The notes under the pieces are model-generated. The model was not told the DNA's origin. It did no database searches and saw nothing but the letters and a program-made list of their open reading frames with translations. 64,000 nucleotides of DNA from positions 248,001-312,000 of the forward strand of contig NZ_VFQE01000002.1 in the NCBI RefSeq assembly GCF_006717095.1, written 5' to 3'. A program made the position numbers and the translations under genes. The first letter of the stretch is position 1, and each line of letters opens with the position of its first letter. This DNA is from Blastococcus colisei (GTDB lineage: Bacteria > Actinomycetota > Actinomycetes > Mycobacteriales > Geodermatophilaceae). This document shows positions 8,731 through 17,507 of this stretch, piece after piece.

Positions 8731-10752
8731 CTAGAAGGGCGGGATGTCGAGGTCGCTGCCGAACCGCGGTGGGCGACTGACCAGCACCTTGCCACTGGGC
8801 ATGGTGATCGCCAGCCCTCCGTCGTCGACCGCATCGAAGCGCCAGCCCGGCGCCTGATGCTTGAGCCGGTGATGGTGTTCGCAGAGGCAGCAGAGGTTGT
8901 GGTACGCGGTTGGGCCCTCGGGCCACTCCCGCCGGTGGTCGAGGTCGCACGTCCGAGTGCGGGCGCGGCACCCCGGGAACCGGCAGCGCCGGTCGCGCAG
9001 CCGCACGAAGCGGTCGAGTTCCGCTCCCGGCGTGTACCCGTCGGTTTCCGACGGCGGACCGAGGCACGCACCGCGGCGGATCCCCGCGGCGTCGGTCAGG
9101 GCGATCAGGCTGCCCCGCAACTTGTCGACGACGGCGATGTGCGGCCGATGGGCCAGCCCCGTTCCGCCGAGGTCGCGCACACCGATCAGCGCACCCACGT
9201 CCAGCAGAGTGCGCAGCTCACCGTCGGTCCAGGTGCCGTCGAGGATCGCCTGCCTCGCCCCGGCCAGCCCTTCCCGGACCGCGGCCTCGTTCCGCGCCCG
9301 GGCGAGTGCAAGCCACTCGCTCAGCGTGCGGTCCTTCACGGGCGTGGGCTGGGGCCCGTGACCTGTCCCGCCCCGGGGCGGCTCGGGCTCCGACTCGAGC
9401 TCGAGCTCCGGCTCAGGGGCGGCGTCGCGCTCGGGCTCGGGCTCCGGCTCAGGGGCGGGGTCGCGCTCGGACTCGGGCTCCGGCTCAGGGGCGGGGTCGC
9501 GCTCGGACTCGGACTCGGACTCGGACTCGGACTCGGACTCGGTGAACGATCCGGTAGTTGCCGGGGAGGCATGGGTCTTCGGCGCCGGGGCGCCGTCGTC
9601 GGGCAGATCCCCGACGTCCGGTGCCGGGCGGGGCATCAGGCCGAACGTGTAACCGAGCTCGCGCACCATCTCGGCCGGCACGAGCATCCCCTCGATCTGC
9701 CCGGGCTCCGCGCCGCCGAGCATCGTCTCGAGAGTTGCCACGAGGGTGAGCGCGATGGTGACCGGCGGCATGCCGTTCTCCCCGGGTCGCAGGATCAGGT
9801 CCTGGACGCAGTCGGCCATGCGCTGCTGCTTGGTCCGCTCGTCGCCGTCGGCCCGGGCATCCTCGGCGTACACCTCCAGCGCCCGGTAGATCGCCGCCGC
9901 GGCCGGCAGGGGGAGGTCGAGGGACACCGTGGCGGTGCCGTCCCGGCGGTCGTGCAGCCGCACGCCGCGCTCACGGACGGCCGCCACCAGCTTGCGGGCG
10001 GCGGCATCGGCATCCTTGCGCAGCACGATGCGCCGGGCACAGTCGCCCAGCTGAGGGGGCGTCTTGCGGTCGAGCAGCCCCAGCACGTGCCCCTCGATGT
10101 CGGCGCGCAGCGCGTCGTCCTCGACCGGCCCGACCACGTTGACCATCTGCCGCGCATGCGCCGGGGTCAGCTCGCCACGGGCCAGCAGGGCGTGCGTGCC
10201 GGGCAGCCGCTCGACCAGCACCAGCGACTCCGCCAGCTGCGCTCCGGCAGCCGTCGAGGTGATGCCCAGCGAAGGAGCCACCTCGTCGACCGCCCACTCG
10301 CTCACCCCCGACAGCGCAGCTGGACGTGCGGCCCGGGTTGCGGCCGACATGGCCCCCTGCTCCCCCGGCTGCCGGTCGAACAGCTCCGACGGCCGGCATC
10401 GGGCGAACTCGGCCAGCGACGTCGCGACCACGGCCGACAGCCGGGCGATCGCCCGGGACGCGGCGACGGCCCGCTCCAGATGATCGATGCCGGCGTCGAG
10501 CACGCGCTTCAGTTCGGAGAGATCCGGAGCGCCGACCTGTCCGTCGTCCCCGGCGGGACGCCCAGGGGCCGACGAATGCCCCGGGCGCGCACCACGGTCA
10601 CCGGGCACCCACTCCCAGGCGACTTCCGGCCCGGGACGGAGCACCTCGACCACGGGCCGCTCAGGGCGGTCCAGCAGAGCCGTTGTCAAGGCACGTTCGA
10701 ACGACGATGGGAGGGAAGCACCGTCCCGCACGCCGCAGCCCTGCTCGAACAT
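8731..10752 (-). CDS. 13E12-type DUF222 / HNH endonuclease family protein
   Basis: A 673-residue member of the repeated 13E12/DUF222-HNH family, abundant in actinobacteria. DUF222 occupies roughly the first 390 residues. A low-complexity acidic linker rich in Ser-Glu and Pro-Glu follows (about 404-457), then the HNH nuclease near 587-640, with CRFPGC, CDLDHRREWP and HHRLKHQ visible. It may cut DNA, but its biological role is unsettled; mycobacterial relatives are DNA-damage inducible. A consensus LexA site covers the start codon, arguing that this copy too is SOS-controlled. The linker is encoded by tandem 36-bp and 6-bp repeats and could vary in length. Confidence 0.88.
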   Translation of the reverse strand: MFEQGCGVRDGASLPSSFERALTTALLDRPERPVVEVLRPGPEVAWEWVPGDRGARPGHSSAPGRPAGDDGQVGAPDLSELKRVLDAGIDHLERAVAASRAIARLSAVVATSLAEFARCRPSELFDRQPGEQGAMSAATRAARPAALSGVSEWAVDEVAPSLGITSTAAGAQLAESLVLVERLPGTHALLARGELTPAHARQMVNVVGPVEDDALRADIEGHVLGLLDRKTPPQLGDCARRIVLRKDADAAARKLVAAVRERGVRLHDRRDGTATVSLDLPLPAAAAIYRALEVYAEDARADGDERTKQQRMADCVQDLILRPGENGMPPVTIALTLVATLETMLGGAEPGQIEGMLVPAEMVRELGYTFGLMPRPAPDVGDLPDDGAPAPKTHASPATTGSFTESESESESESESERDPAPEPEPESERDPAPEPEPEPERDAAPEPELELESEPEPPRGGTGHGPQPTPVKDRTLSEWLALARARNEAAVREGLAGARQAILDGTWTDGELRTLLDVGALIGVRDLGGTGLAHRPHIAVVDKLRGSLIALTDAAGIRRGACLGPPSETDGYTPGAELDRFVRLRDRRCRFPGCRARTRTCDLDHRREWPEGPTAYHNLCCLCEHHHRLKHQAPGWRFDAVDDGGLAITMPSGKVLVSRPPRFGSDLDIPPF
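9406..9541. repeat. tandem repeats inside the HNH gene (36-bp and 6-bp units)
   Basis: Three 36-bp units begin at 9406, 9442 and 9478, each starting CTCCGGCTCAGGGGC. An uninterrupted run of about six GACTCG hexamers follows, to 9541. Both periods are multiples of three, so changes in copy number keep the frame. They encode the Arg-Asp-Pro-Ala-Pro-Glu and Ser-Glu linker between DUF222 and HNH. Confidence 0.9.
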
Positions 10753-10760
10753 GCGTTCGA
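10745..10760. promoter_or_regulatory. LexA (SOS) box overlapping the HNH start codon
   Basis: TCGAACATGCGTTCGA fits the Gram-positive/mycobacterial LexA consensus TCGAAC-N4-GTTCGA at every defined base. Its first six bases include codons 1-3 of the HNH gene (ATG at 10752-10750). LexA bound here would block transcription start or early elongation. Confidence 0.8.
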
Positions 10761-10845
10761 TGATACCGGTGATGCGGCGCGCCGACCAGTGGAGAGCCCA
10801 CCTGTGGACGAACGGCCGGCGGGGTGGGGAGCGGCGATGTGCCGG

Positions 10846-11778
10846 CTACGACGGTCGGTCCACCGAGGAAGCGGCGGCCTCGGCGTCGAGCTCCCCGGCG
10901 TACCGGCGCACTGCCTCGCGGAGGGCGTCCTCGACGTCCCATCCGCGCTGCTCGGCGGCCGTGACGACGGCGAGCAGCCGCTCCCCCAGCTCCTCCGGGC
11001 TGCCGACGGAAAGCTCGGCGGGCTCCGGCGTGCTCAGCCCGGCCCGGCCTGCGCGCCGCACCAGGGCTGCTCCCCACGCAGCCGCCGGCTGGGACCGGGA
11101 GACACCCTCGGTGGGTGAGCGCCGCTGCTTCTCCGCCTGCTTGATCTCCTCCCACCCCGCCTCGACGGCGGCGACGTCCCGGGGGCCGGCGTCCCCGAAC
11201 ACGTGCGGGTGCCGCCGCACCAGCTTGTCCACCAGGTCGCCGGCGACGTCGTCGATGTCGAAGCGGCGGTCGGGCGACGCCTCGGCCGCGACCCTCGCGT
11301 GGAAGGCCACCTGCAGGAGGACGTCGCCGAACTCCTCCCGCATGGCCACCGGGTCGTCATCGACGATCGCGTCGTAGGCCTCGTGCGCCTCCTCCAGGAG
11401 GTAGCCGCGCAGCGAGGAATGGGTCTGCTCGGCGTCCCACGGGCAGCCACCCGGGGAGCGCAGCCGGTCCATCACCGTGACGACGTCCAGCAGCCGGGCT
11501 CCGGGCGGCTCCGGCGCACCCACCACCACGGGGACACCTGGGAAGTCGGCCGCCTCGGCCGGCGCCCCCAGGCAGACGACGTCGTCCGTCCGCGCAGCCG
11601 CGGCCGCGACGTCGGGCAGCTCCTCGACCGGGACGTCCGCGGCCCGCAGCATCTGCGCCTCGGCGACCGCTCCGGGCAGCGCGACGACGGGCCGGGGCCC
11701 GGTCACCGCCCGCCAGCCGGACGCGCCGAGGAGGGCGGGGAGACGGGGGTTGACGGTGACGAACTGGACGACGGGCAC
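10846..11778 (-). CDS. mazG: nucleoside triphosphate pyrophosphohydrolase MazG
   Basis: A 310-residue protein hydrolysing (d)NTPs to (d)NMP and pyrophosphate, a housekeeping and stress role. The MazG domain is clear: VMDRLRSPGGCPWDAEQTH, the Mg-binding helices LLEEAHEAYD and EEFGDVLLQ, and RRHPHVFGD. A roughly 100-residue N-terminal region (VVQFVTVNPRLPALLG) resembles the extra domain of mycobacterial MazG. The GTG at 11778 has GGAG 9 nt upstream. The longer open frame overlaps the lipoprotein gene and is unlikely. The mfd-lipoprotein-mazG order is conserved. Confidence 0.9.
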   Translation of the reverse strand: MPVVQFVTVNPRLPALLGASGWRAVTGPRPVVALPGAVAEAQMLRAADVPVEELPDVAAAAARTDDVVCLGAPAEAADFPGVPVVVGAPEPPGARLLDVVTVMDRLRSPGGCPWDAEQTHSSLRGYLLEEAHEAYDAIVDDDPVAMREEFGDVLLQVAFHARVAAEASPDRRFDIDDVAGDLVDKLVRRHPHVFGDAGPRDVAAVEAGWEEIKQAEKQRRSPTEGVSRSQPAAAWGAALVRRAGRAGLSTPEPAELSVGSPEELGERLLAVVTAAEQRGWDVEDALREAVRRYAGELDAEAAASSVDRPS

Positions 11779-11809
11779 CCGGTCAGTCTCCGGGACCGCC
11801 GTGCCGCCC

Positions 11810-12817
11810 CTACTCCGCGGGGGCGGGGGCGGGGGCGGGGGCGGTGGCGGCCGCGTCCTCGTCGCCGAGGATGTCGACGACTCCGCCGCCGCCGGGGACG
11901 AGCCGCCCGTCCTCCAGCACGCCGTAGCGCGGGTTGACCGTGACCTCGAGGTCGTCCCGCACGGCCTCGATCCGCTCGTTGCCCGCCGTCTCGACCGCCT
12001 CGCTCTCCAGCTGGGGGCGGACCTCCTCGAACGACGGGTAGACGACGCCTTCGACGAAGGTGACGACGACGCCGCCGGCCTCGGGCACCGGCGTCGCGAA
12101 GGCGGTGTTGGGGGCGGCGGCCGCGATCCCCTCGGCCAGGATGGCCGGCAGCTGGTCGGGAGCACGGGACTCCAGCGCGGGGATCGTGGCCGCCCCGGCG
12201 TACTGCGCGGCGAGCGCCGGGTACGCCGCCGGATCGGCGGTGAGCTGTGCGACGACGGCCTGCGCCGTGGCGTCGTCGGGCACGGTGATGTAGCCGAACG
12301 AGACCTCGCCCAGGCTCTCCCGCACCTCCTGGTACCGCGCCCGGAGTGCCTGGTCGCTCAGCTCGTCGGCCTCTCCTTCGGCCTCGGCGATCTCCCGCCG
12401 CACCAGCTGCTGGCGGACGTTCTCGACGACGTCCACGCGACCGATCCCCTGCTGGGCGAGCTGGCCGAAGACCTCGTCGGGATCGTCACCCCCGAGCAGC
12501 TCGTCGATGCGGGCGCGCACCTCCTCGTTGCCGACCCGCACGTCGTAGCGCTCGGCCGCCTCGGCGTAGACCTCCTCCTGCACCAGGAGGCCCAGCACGC
12601 GACGGGTGAAGTCGTCCCGCTGGCCCTCGGCGTAGGCGGCGACCCCGGGATCGGCCAGCCGGTCCTCGACGGCCGACTGCAGCTCGCTCACCGAGATCTC
12701 CTCGTCACCCACGTAGGCGGCGACGCTCGGCGAGGTCCGGCAGGCAGTGAGGCCCGACACCGCGACGGCAAGGAGGAACCCGGACACGACCACCCGGGGA
12801 ACTCGACGCTTCAGCAC
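11810..12817 (-). CDS. SurA/parvulin-like secreted lipoprotein
   Basis: About 335 residues. The signal peptide VLKRRVPRVVVSGFLLAVAV ends in a lipobox LTAC with Cys26 as the lipidation site. The mature protein begins VAAYVGDEEISVSELQSAV, the typical SurA N-terminal helix, and continues with long helices. The peptidyl-prolyl isomerase core is weak or degenerate, so a chaperone role at the outer membrane face is more likely than catalysis. The tail is Ala-Pro repetitive. The start is uncertain: GTG 12817 gives a clean signal peptide, while an in-frame GTG at 12856 would add 13 residues. Neither has a clear ribosome binding site. Confidence 0.78.
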   Translation of the reverse strand: MLKRRVPRVVVSGFLLAVAVSGLTACRTSPSVAAYVGDEEISVSELQSAVEDRLADPGVAAYAEGQRDDFTRRVLGLLVQEEVYAEAAERYDVRVGNEEVRARIDELLGGDDPDEVFGQLAQQGIGRVDVVENVRQQLVRREIAEAEGEADELSDQALRARYQEVRESLGEVSFGYITVPDDATAQAVVAQLTADPAAYPALAAQYAGAATIPALESRAPDQLPAILAEGIAAAAPNTAFATPVPEAGGVVVTFVEGVVYPSFEEVRPQLESEAVETAGNERIEAVRDDLEVTVNPRYGVLEDGRLVPGGGGVVDILGDEDAAATAPAPAPAPAE

Positions 12818-12872
12818 GCCCGCAGGTTGCCACACCGGATGTGACGGTCGCCGCACACCGGCCGAGGCGTGC

Positions 12873-12894
12873 GGCAGAAATGGCCATATCTGCC
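12873..12894. repeat. 22-bp dispersed palindrome, copy A, 3' of mfd
   Basis: An imperfect 22-bp palindrome with core GCAGAAATGGCCATATCTG, 14 bp beyond the mfd stop. A near-identical sequence lies 1 bp beyond the metG stop at 53384-53405. Only one internal base pair is mismatched. It may serve as a terminator-like hairpin or a protein-binding site; no U-tract follows. Confidence 0.8.
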
Positions 12895-12908
12895 GCTACG
12901 GGCCGGCA

Positions 12909-15900
12909 TCAGGCAGCTACCGGCTGCTCTATGACGGCCTTCAGCACCGAGTGCAGGTTCTCCAGCAGCGCGACGTCGCGCAGCGGGGTCCGGCGGTCGG
13001 GGCCCACCGGCACCTTGAGCGAGATGGTCTCGACGGCGGCCTTGTACGAGGCGCCGTCGGCCAGCCGGGCCAGGCGCATCTGCTGCGACTCCCGGAGCGG
13101 GACGGGCGAGATCCGGATGGCCCGCCCCTGCAGCGACACCTCGCTGATGCCCAGCGCGCGCATCGCCGTCCGGAAGCGGGCGACCGCGAGCAGGTTGAGC
13201 ACCGGGGCCGGCGGAGCGCCGTAGCGGTCGGTGAGCTCGTCGAGCACGGCCTGCGCCTGCTCGTCGGTCTGCACCGACGCCACCTTGCGGTAGGCCTCCA
13301 TGCGCAGCCGCTCACCCGGCACGTAGTCGTGCGGCAGGTGCGCGTCGACCGGCAGGTCGACCCGGACCTCCAGCGGCTCGACCGGCGCGGACTCGCCGGT
13401 GACCTGGGCGCGGTAGTCGGCCACCGCCTCGCCGACCAGCCGCACGTAGAGGTCGAACCCGACGCCGGCGATGTGCCCGGACTGCTCGCCGCCGAGCAGG
13501 TTGCCCGAGCCGCGGATCTCCAGGTCCTTCATGGCCACAGCCATGCCGGCGCCGAGGTCGGTGTTGTGCGCGATCGTCGTCAGCCGGTCCACCGACGTCT
13601 CGGTGAGCGGCCGGGTGGGGTCGTAGGTGAAGTAGGCGTAGGCCCGCTCGCGGCCACGGCCCACGCGGCCCCGGATCTGGTGCAGCTGGGAGAGGCCGAA
13701 GGTGTCGGCGCGGTCGACGATCAGGGTGTTGGCGTTCGGGATGTCCAGGCCGGACTCGACGATCGTCGTCGCGACCAGGACGTCGTACTCCTTCTCCCAG
13801 AAGCCGACCATGATCCGCTCGAGCTCGTGCTCCTTCATCTGCCCGTGCCCGACGGCCACGCGGGCCTCGGGCACCAGGTTGCGGATCTTCGCGGCCGCCT
13901 TGTCGATCGACTGCACGCGGTTGTGGATGACGAACACCTGGCCGTCGCGCAGCAGCTCGCGGCGGATCGCCGCCGCCATCTGCTTGTCCTCCCACGCGCC
14001 GACGTAGGTGAGCACCGGGTGCCGCTCCTCGGGCGGGGTGAGGATCGTCGACATCTCGCGGATGCCGGTCAGCGACATCTCGAGCGTGCGCGGGATGGGC
14101 GTCGCCGACATCGACAGCACGTCGACCGCCGTCCGCACGCTCTTCAGGTACTCCTTGTGCTCGACGCCGAAGCGCTGCTCCTCGTCGACGATCACCAGGC
14201 CGAGGTCCTTGAAGCGGGTGGTCGGCTGGAGCAGCCGGTGGGTGCCGACGAGGACGTCGATCTCGCCGGCGGCCAGCTTGCGGATGATCTCGTCGCTCTC
14301 GGCCTTCGACTGGAACCGGGAGAGGACGGCGACGGTCACCGGGAACTGGGCGAACCGCTCGGCGAAGGTCTTGACGTGCTGGTTGGCCAGCAGCGTCGTC
14401 GGCACGAGGACGGCGACCTGCTTGCCGTCCTGCACCGCCTTGAACGCCGCCCGGACGGCGATCTCGGTCTTCCCGTAGCCGACGTCGCCGCAGATGATCC
14501 GGTCCATCGGGACCGGCTGCATCATGTCGGCCTTGACCTCGTCGATGGCGCCGAGCTGGTCGGGTGTCTCCTGGAAGGGGAAGGCGTCCTCGAGCTCGCG
14601 CTGCCAGACGGTGTCCGGCCCGAAGGCGTGGCCCTTCGTGGCCATCCGCGCGGAGTAGAGCCGGATCAGCTCCGCGGCGATCTGCTTGACCGCCTTGCGG
14701 GCGGAGTTCTTCGTCTTCTGCCAGTCGGCGCCGCCCAGCTTGGACAGCGCCGGCGCCTCGCCCCCGACGTAGCGGGTGAGCTGGTCGAGGGAGTCGGTGG
14801 GCACGAACAGCCGGTCCGGCGGCTGGTTCCGCCGCGACGGCGCGTACTCGACGATCAGGTAGTCACGCTGCCCGCCGTTGACGGTGCGGCTGATCATCTC
14901 GATGTAGCGGCCGATGCCGTGCTGCTCGTGGACGACGAGGTCGCCGGGCTGCAGCTGGGCGAGGTCGACGGCGTTGCGCCGGCGGGCCGGCATCTTGGTC
15001 GCGTCGCGCATCGACGTGCCGCGCTGGCCGGTGAGGTCGTGCTCGGTGAGCAGCGCCAGGCCCACGCCGGGGAAGGCGAACCCGGACTCCAGGTTGCCCT
15101 GGGTGACGTAGGTCAGGCCGGCGTCGGGTGCACCCGCGATGTCCGGCACCAGCCGGACGCCGAGGTCGGCCTCGGTGAACTGGTCCGCGGCGCGCTGGGC
15201 CGGACCGGGTCCCGCGAAGGTGACGACGACCCGCCGGCCCTCGCGGGACCAGGTGCGCACCTGTTCCGTTGCGCGTCCGACGTCGCCGGAGAACCGCTCG
15301 ACCGTCGTGGCATCGAGGGTGACGTGCCCGTCGTCGTCCTCCGAGGCCAGGGTGAAGGCGCCCGTCGTCCACCACGGCAGGCCGCGGATCCGGGCCGCCG
15401 TCTCGATCTCGGCCAGATCACGGAAGGACGACGCCCCCAGGTCGATCGGGGCCTGGCCGGCCTCCGCGGCCGTCGACCAGGAGGCGGCGAGGAACTCCTC
15501 GGCGGTGCGCACCAGGTCGGCGGCGCGGGTGCGCACCCGCTCGGGGTCGCAGACCAGGACGTGCGTGTCGCGCGCCACGAGATCGGTGAGCAGCTGCATC
15601 TCACCAGCGACCAGGGCGGGGATCAGCGACTCCATTCCCTCCACCGCGATCCCCTCGGCCAGCTTGCCGAGGATCTCGGTCAGCTCCGGGTGCTGATGAG
15701 CCAGGGCTGTGGCGCGCTCGCGCACCTCGGGCGAGAGCAGCAGCTCCCGGCACGGCGGGGCCCAGAGCCGTTCGGGGCGCTCGTCGAGGGAGCGCTGGTC
15801 GGCGGCGGAGAAGTAGCGCAGCTCGTCGACCTCGTCGCCCCAGAACTCGACGCGCACCGGGTGCGGCTCGGTCGGCGGGAAGACGTCGAGCAGACCACCG

Positions 15901-16445
15901 CGGAGGGCGAACTCACCACGTTTCTCGACCAGCTCCACGCGGGTGTACGCGGCGTCGACCAGCGCACGCGCGACGTCGTCGAGGTCAGCGGAGTCGCCGG
16001 GCTTCAGCTCCACGGGGACGAGGTCCCCCAGGCCCGGGGCGAGCGGCTGCAGCACGCTGCGCACCGGGGCGACGAGCACGTCGATGGTGCCGTTCTCGCC
16101 CGGGTGCGTGAGGTCGCGCAGCACGGCCAGCCGGCGGCCGACGGTGTCCGCACGCGGGCTCAGCCGCTCGTGCGGCAGGGTCTCCCACGCGGGGAAGGTC
16201 TCGATCCGCCGTCCTGGGACGAAGCAGCGCAGGACGTCGGCGACCTGGTCTGCGTCCCGCTCCCCCGCCGTCACCACGAGGACGGGCACGCCGGCGCCCG
16301 GCTGCTGCGCCGCCAGGGCCGCGGCGACCAGGGGCTGGACCGGCGGCGCCGCGGTGACGGCCAGCGAGGTGCGGCCGGCCGAGGCGGCGACGCGCGCCAT
16401 CCCAGGATCGGTGAGGACGACGTCGAGCACGCCGCGCAAGGTCAC
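12909..16445 (-). CDS. mfd: transcription-repair coupling factor Mfd
   Basis: A 1178-residue SF2 translocase that removes RNA polymerase stalled at lesions and recruits UvrA. The UvrB-homology region lies N-terminally (PAWETLPHERLSP, RRLAVLRDL). The CarD-like RNA-polymerase-interacting region contains LVVHEQHGIGRY. The RecG-like motor has Walker A GDVGYGKTE near residue 655, DEEQRFGV near 754, ATPIPRTL, and the QIRGRVGR motif VI. Length is standard. The GTG at 16445 (VTLRGVLDVV) has AGGAG 10 nt upstream; the much longer open frame upstream has no Mfd similarity. The gene ends next to a dispersed 22-bp palindrome. Confidence 0.95.
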   Translation of the reverse strand: MTLRGVLDVVLTDPGMARVAASAGRTSLAVTAAPPVQPLVAAALAAQQPGAGVPVLVVTAGERDADQVADVLRCFVPGRRIETFPAWETLPHERLSPRADTVGRRLAVLRDLTHPGENGTIDVLVAPVRSVLQPLAPGLGDLVPVELKPGDSADLDDVARALVDAAYTRVELVEKRGEFALRGGLLDVFPPTEPHPVRVEFWGDEVDELRYFSAADQRSLDERPERLWAPPCRELLLSPEVRERATALAHQHPELTEILGKLAEGIAVEGMESLIPALVAGEMQLLTDLVARDTHVLVCDPERVRTRAADLVRTAEEFLAASWSTAAEAGQAPIDLGASSFRDLAEIETAARIRGLPWWTTGAFTLASEDDDGHVTLDATTVERFSGDVGRATEQVRTWSREGRRVVVTFAGPGPAQRAADQFTEADLGVRLVPDIAGAPDAGLTYVTQGNLESGFAFPGVGLALLTEHDLTGQRGTSMRDATKMPARRRNAVDLAQLQPGDLVVHEQHGIGRYIEMISRTVNGGQRDYLIVEYAPSRRNQPPDRLFVPTDSLDQLTRYVGGEAPALSKLGGADWQKTKNSARKAVKQIAAELIRLYSARMATKGHAFGPDTVWQRELEDAFPFQETPDQLGAIDEVKADMMQPVPMDRIICGDVGYGKTEIAVRAAFKAVQDGKQVAVLVPTTLLANQHVKTFAERFAQFPVTVAVLSRFQSKAESDEIIRKLAAGEIDVLVGTHRLLQPTTRFKDLGLVIVDEEQRFGVEHKEYLKSVRTAVDVLSMSATPIPRTLEMSLTGIREMSTILTPPEERHPVLTYVGAWEDKQMAAAIRRELLRDGQVFVIHNRVQSIDKAAAKIRNLVPEARVAVGHGQMKEHELERIMVGFWEKEYDVLVATTIVESGLDIPNANTLIVDRADTFGLSQLHQIRGRVGRGRERAYAYFTYDPTRPLTETSVDRLTTIAHNTDLGAGMAVAMKDLEIRGSGNLLGGEQSGHIAGVGFDLYVRLVGEAVADYRAQVTGESAPVEPLEVRVDLPVDAHLPHDYVPGERLRMEAYRKVASVQTDEQAQAVLDELTDRYGAPPAPVLNLLAVARFRTAMRALGISEVSLQGRAIRISPVPLRESQQMRLARLADGASYKAAVETISLKVPVGPDRRTPLRDVALLENLHSVLKAVIEQPVAA

Positions 16446-16536
16446 GAGGGTTTCACTCCTGGAGGTTTGGGCGGCCGCGCACACCGCCGACCGCGGCGGG
16501 GGCCGGAGGACCAGATTAGTCCCGCATCGCCGGCCT

Positions 16537-17507
16537 CGCTGACGCACTGCGGGCCCCCGACCGGTGGTCGGAGGCCCGCAGCGAGCGCGCCGGGTCAGCC
16601 GGCCGCAGCGAGGACCACCGTGAGCGTGGTGGCCCGGGAACTGGCCGTGGCCACCGTCGCGGTCAACCCACCCACCTGCCCCGCCGGCACCGGAGCGCCG
16701 CTGTCGGCCACCAGCGTGGCCACATCCCCGTTGCCCGCACCGGCGATGTTGCTGCGCTCGGCCAGCTCCGCCGGCGGCACCCACAGCCGCTCGTGCGGCG
16801 CCTTGTCCGACCACACCGACAACACCCACGACCCCGCCGCGGCATCGGCGGTCGGCGTGGTGTGCGCCGTCAGACCCCGCCCGCCACCGGCACCGGTCAC
16901 CGACGCCACCGGACCCTCCGCCGACGTCCCCGAATAGGCCATCAACTGCAACGTCAACGCCGAGGACGAACTCCCCCCGACATCCACCGTCACCGTCGAC
17001 CCCGCATCCTCGGCCGTCGCCACCCGCGCGAACACCTGCGTGGTCATCTGACCGCCGTCGGTCACCGACCCGGCCAGCTCCCAACCCACCGGCACCGTCC
17101 CGGTCAGGCCCGAGTTCACCGACAACACCAGCACCAGGCCATCACCGGCCTGCACCGCGTCAGGCACATCCACCGAGATCGCCCGCACCGGCCGCGCCGC
17201 CGTCCCCGCCGACCCCCGCAACCCGATCCCGGCACCCACCGTCGGCGCCGCGGCCACCGTCACCGTCGCCGTCTGCCTGCTCACCTGCCCGGCCGAGTCG
17301 GTCACCGCCAGCGCCACCTCATAGTCACCGGCCGCGGCGAAGGTGTGCTCCACCACCGCACCAGAGCCGGACACCCCGTCCCCGAACTCCCACGCGAACG
17401 AAGCCACCGCCCCCTCCCCATCGGTCGACCCCGACCCGTCGAACTCACACGTCAGCTCCGCACACGACGACGAGATCACCGCCTCCGGCACCGCATCCAC
17501 CGGCGGA
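16537..17507. repeat. 971-bp near-identical direct repeat, copy 1
   Basis: Bases 16537-17507 match 22677-23647 (offset 6140) with only three differences that I could find, at 16619, near 16724, and near 17064. The repeat spans the 3' end of the first secreted-protein gene (last PKD domain plus the following 200-residue domain), its stop codon and its terminator. Both edges are sharp. This points to recent duplication or gene conversion. Confidence 0.93.
16547..16581 (-). terminator. strong hairpin after the first secreted-protein gene
   Basis: Outer stem CTGCGGGC/GCCCGCAG and inner stem CCGACC-GGT-GGTCGG form a long GC-rich hairpin 14 bp beyond the stop codon. There is no long U-tract, as is usual in high-GC actinobacteria. 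An identical hairpin follows the second secreted-protein gene. Confidence 0.75.

Noticed and set aside
9406-9541. CRISPR-like array
   Set aside because: The units are contiguous, in frame within a coding gene, and have no unique spacers.
12747-16937. A plus-strand open frame of almost 1400 codons opposite mfd
   Set aside because: It is the antisense of a clear Mfd protein, is rich in Arg, His and Gly with no domain signature, and reflects the GC bias at third codon positions.
16446-17084. Long N-terminal extension of mfd
   Set aside because: The extension is Gly/Arg/Val low-complexity sequence overlapping the terminator and the secreted-protein gene; a GTG with a good ribosome binding site at 16445 fits the Mfd family.
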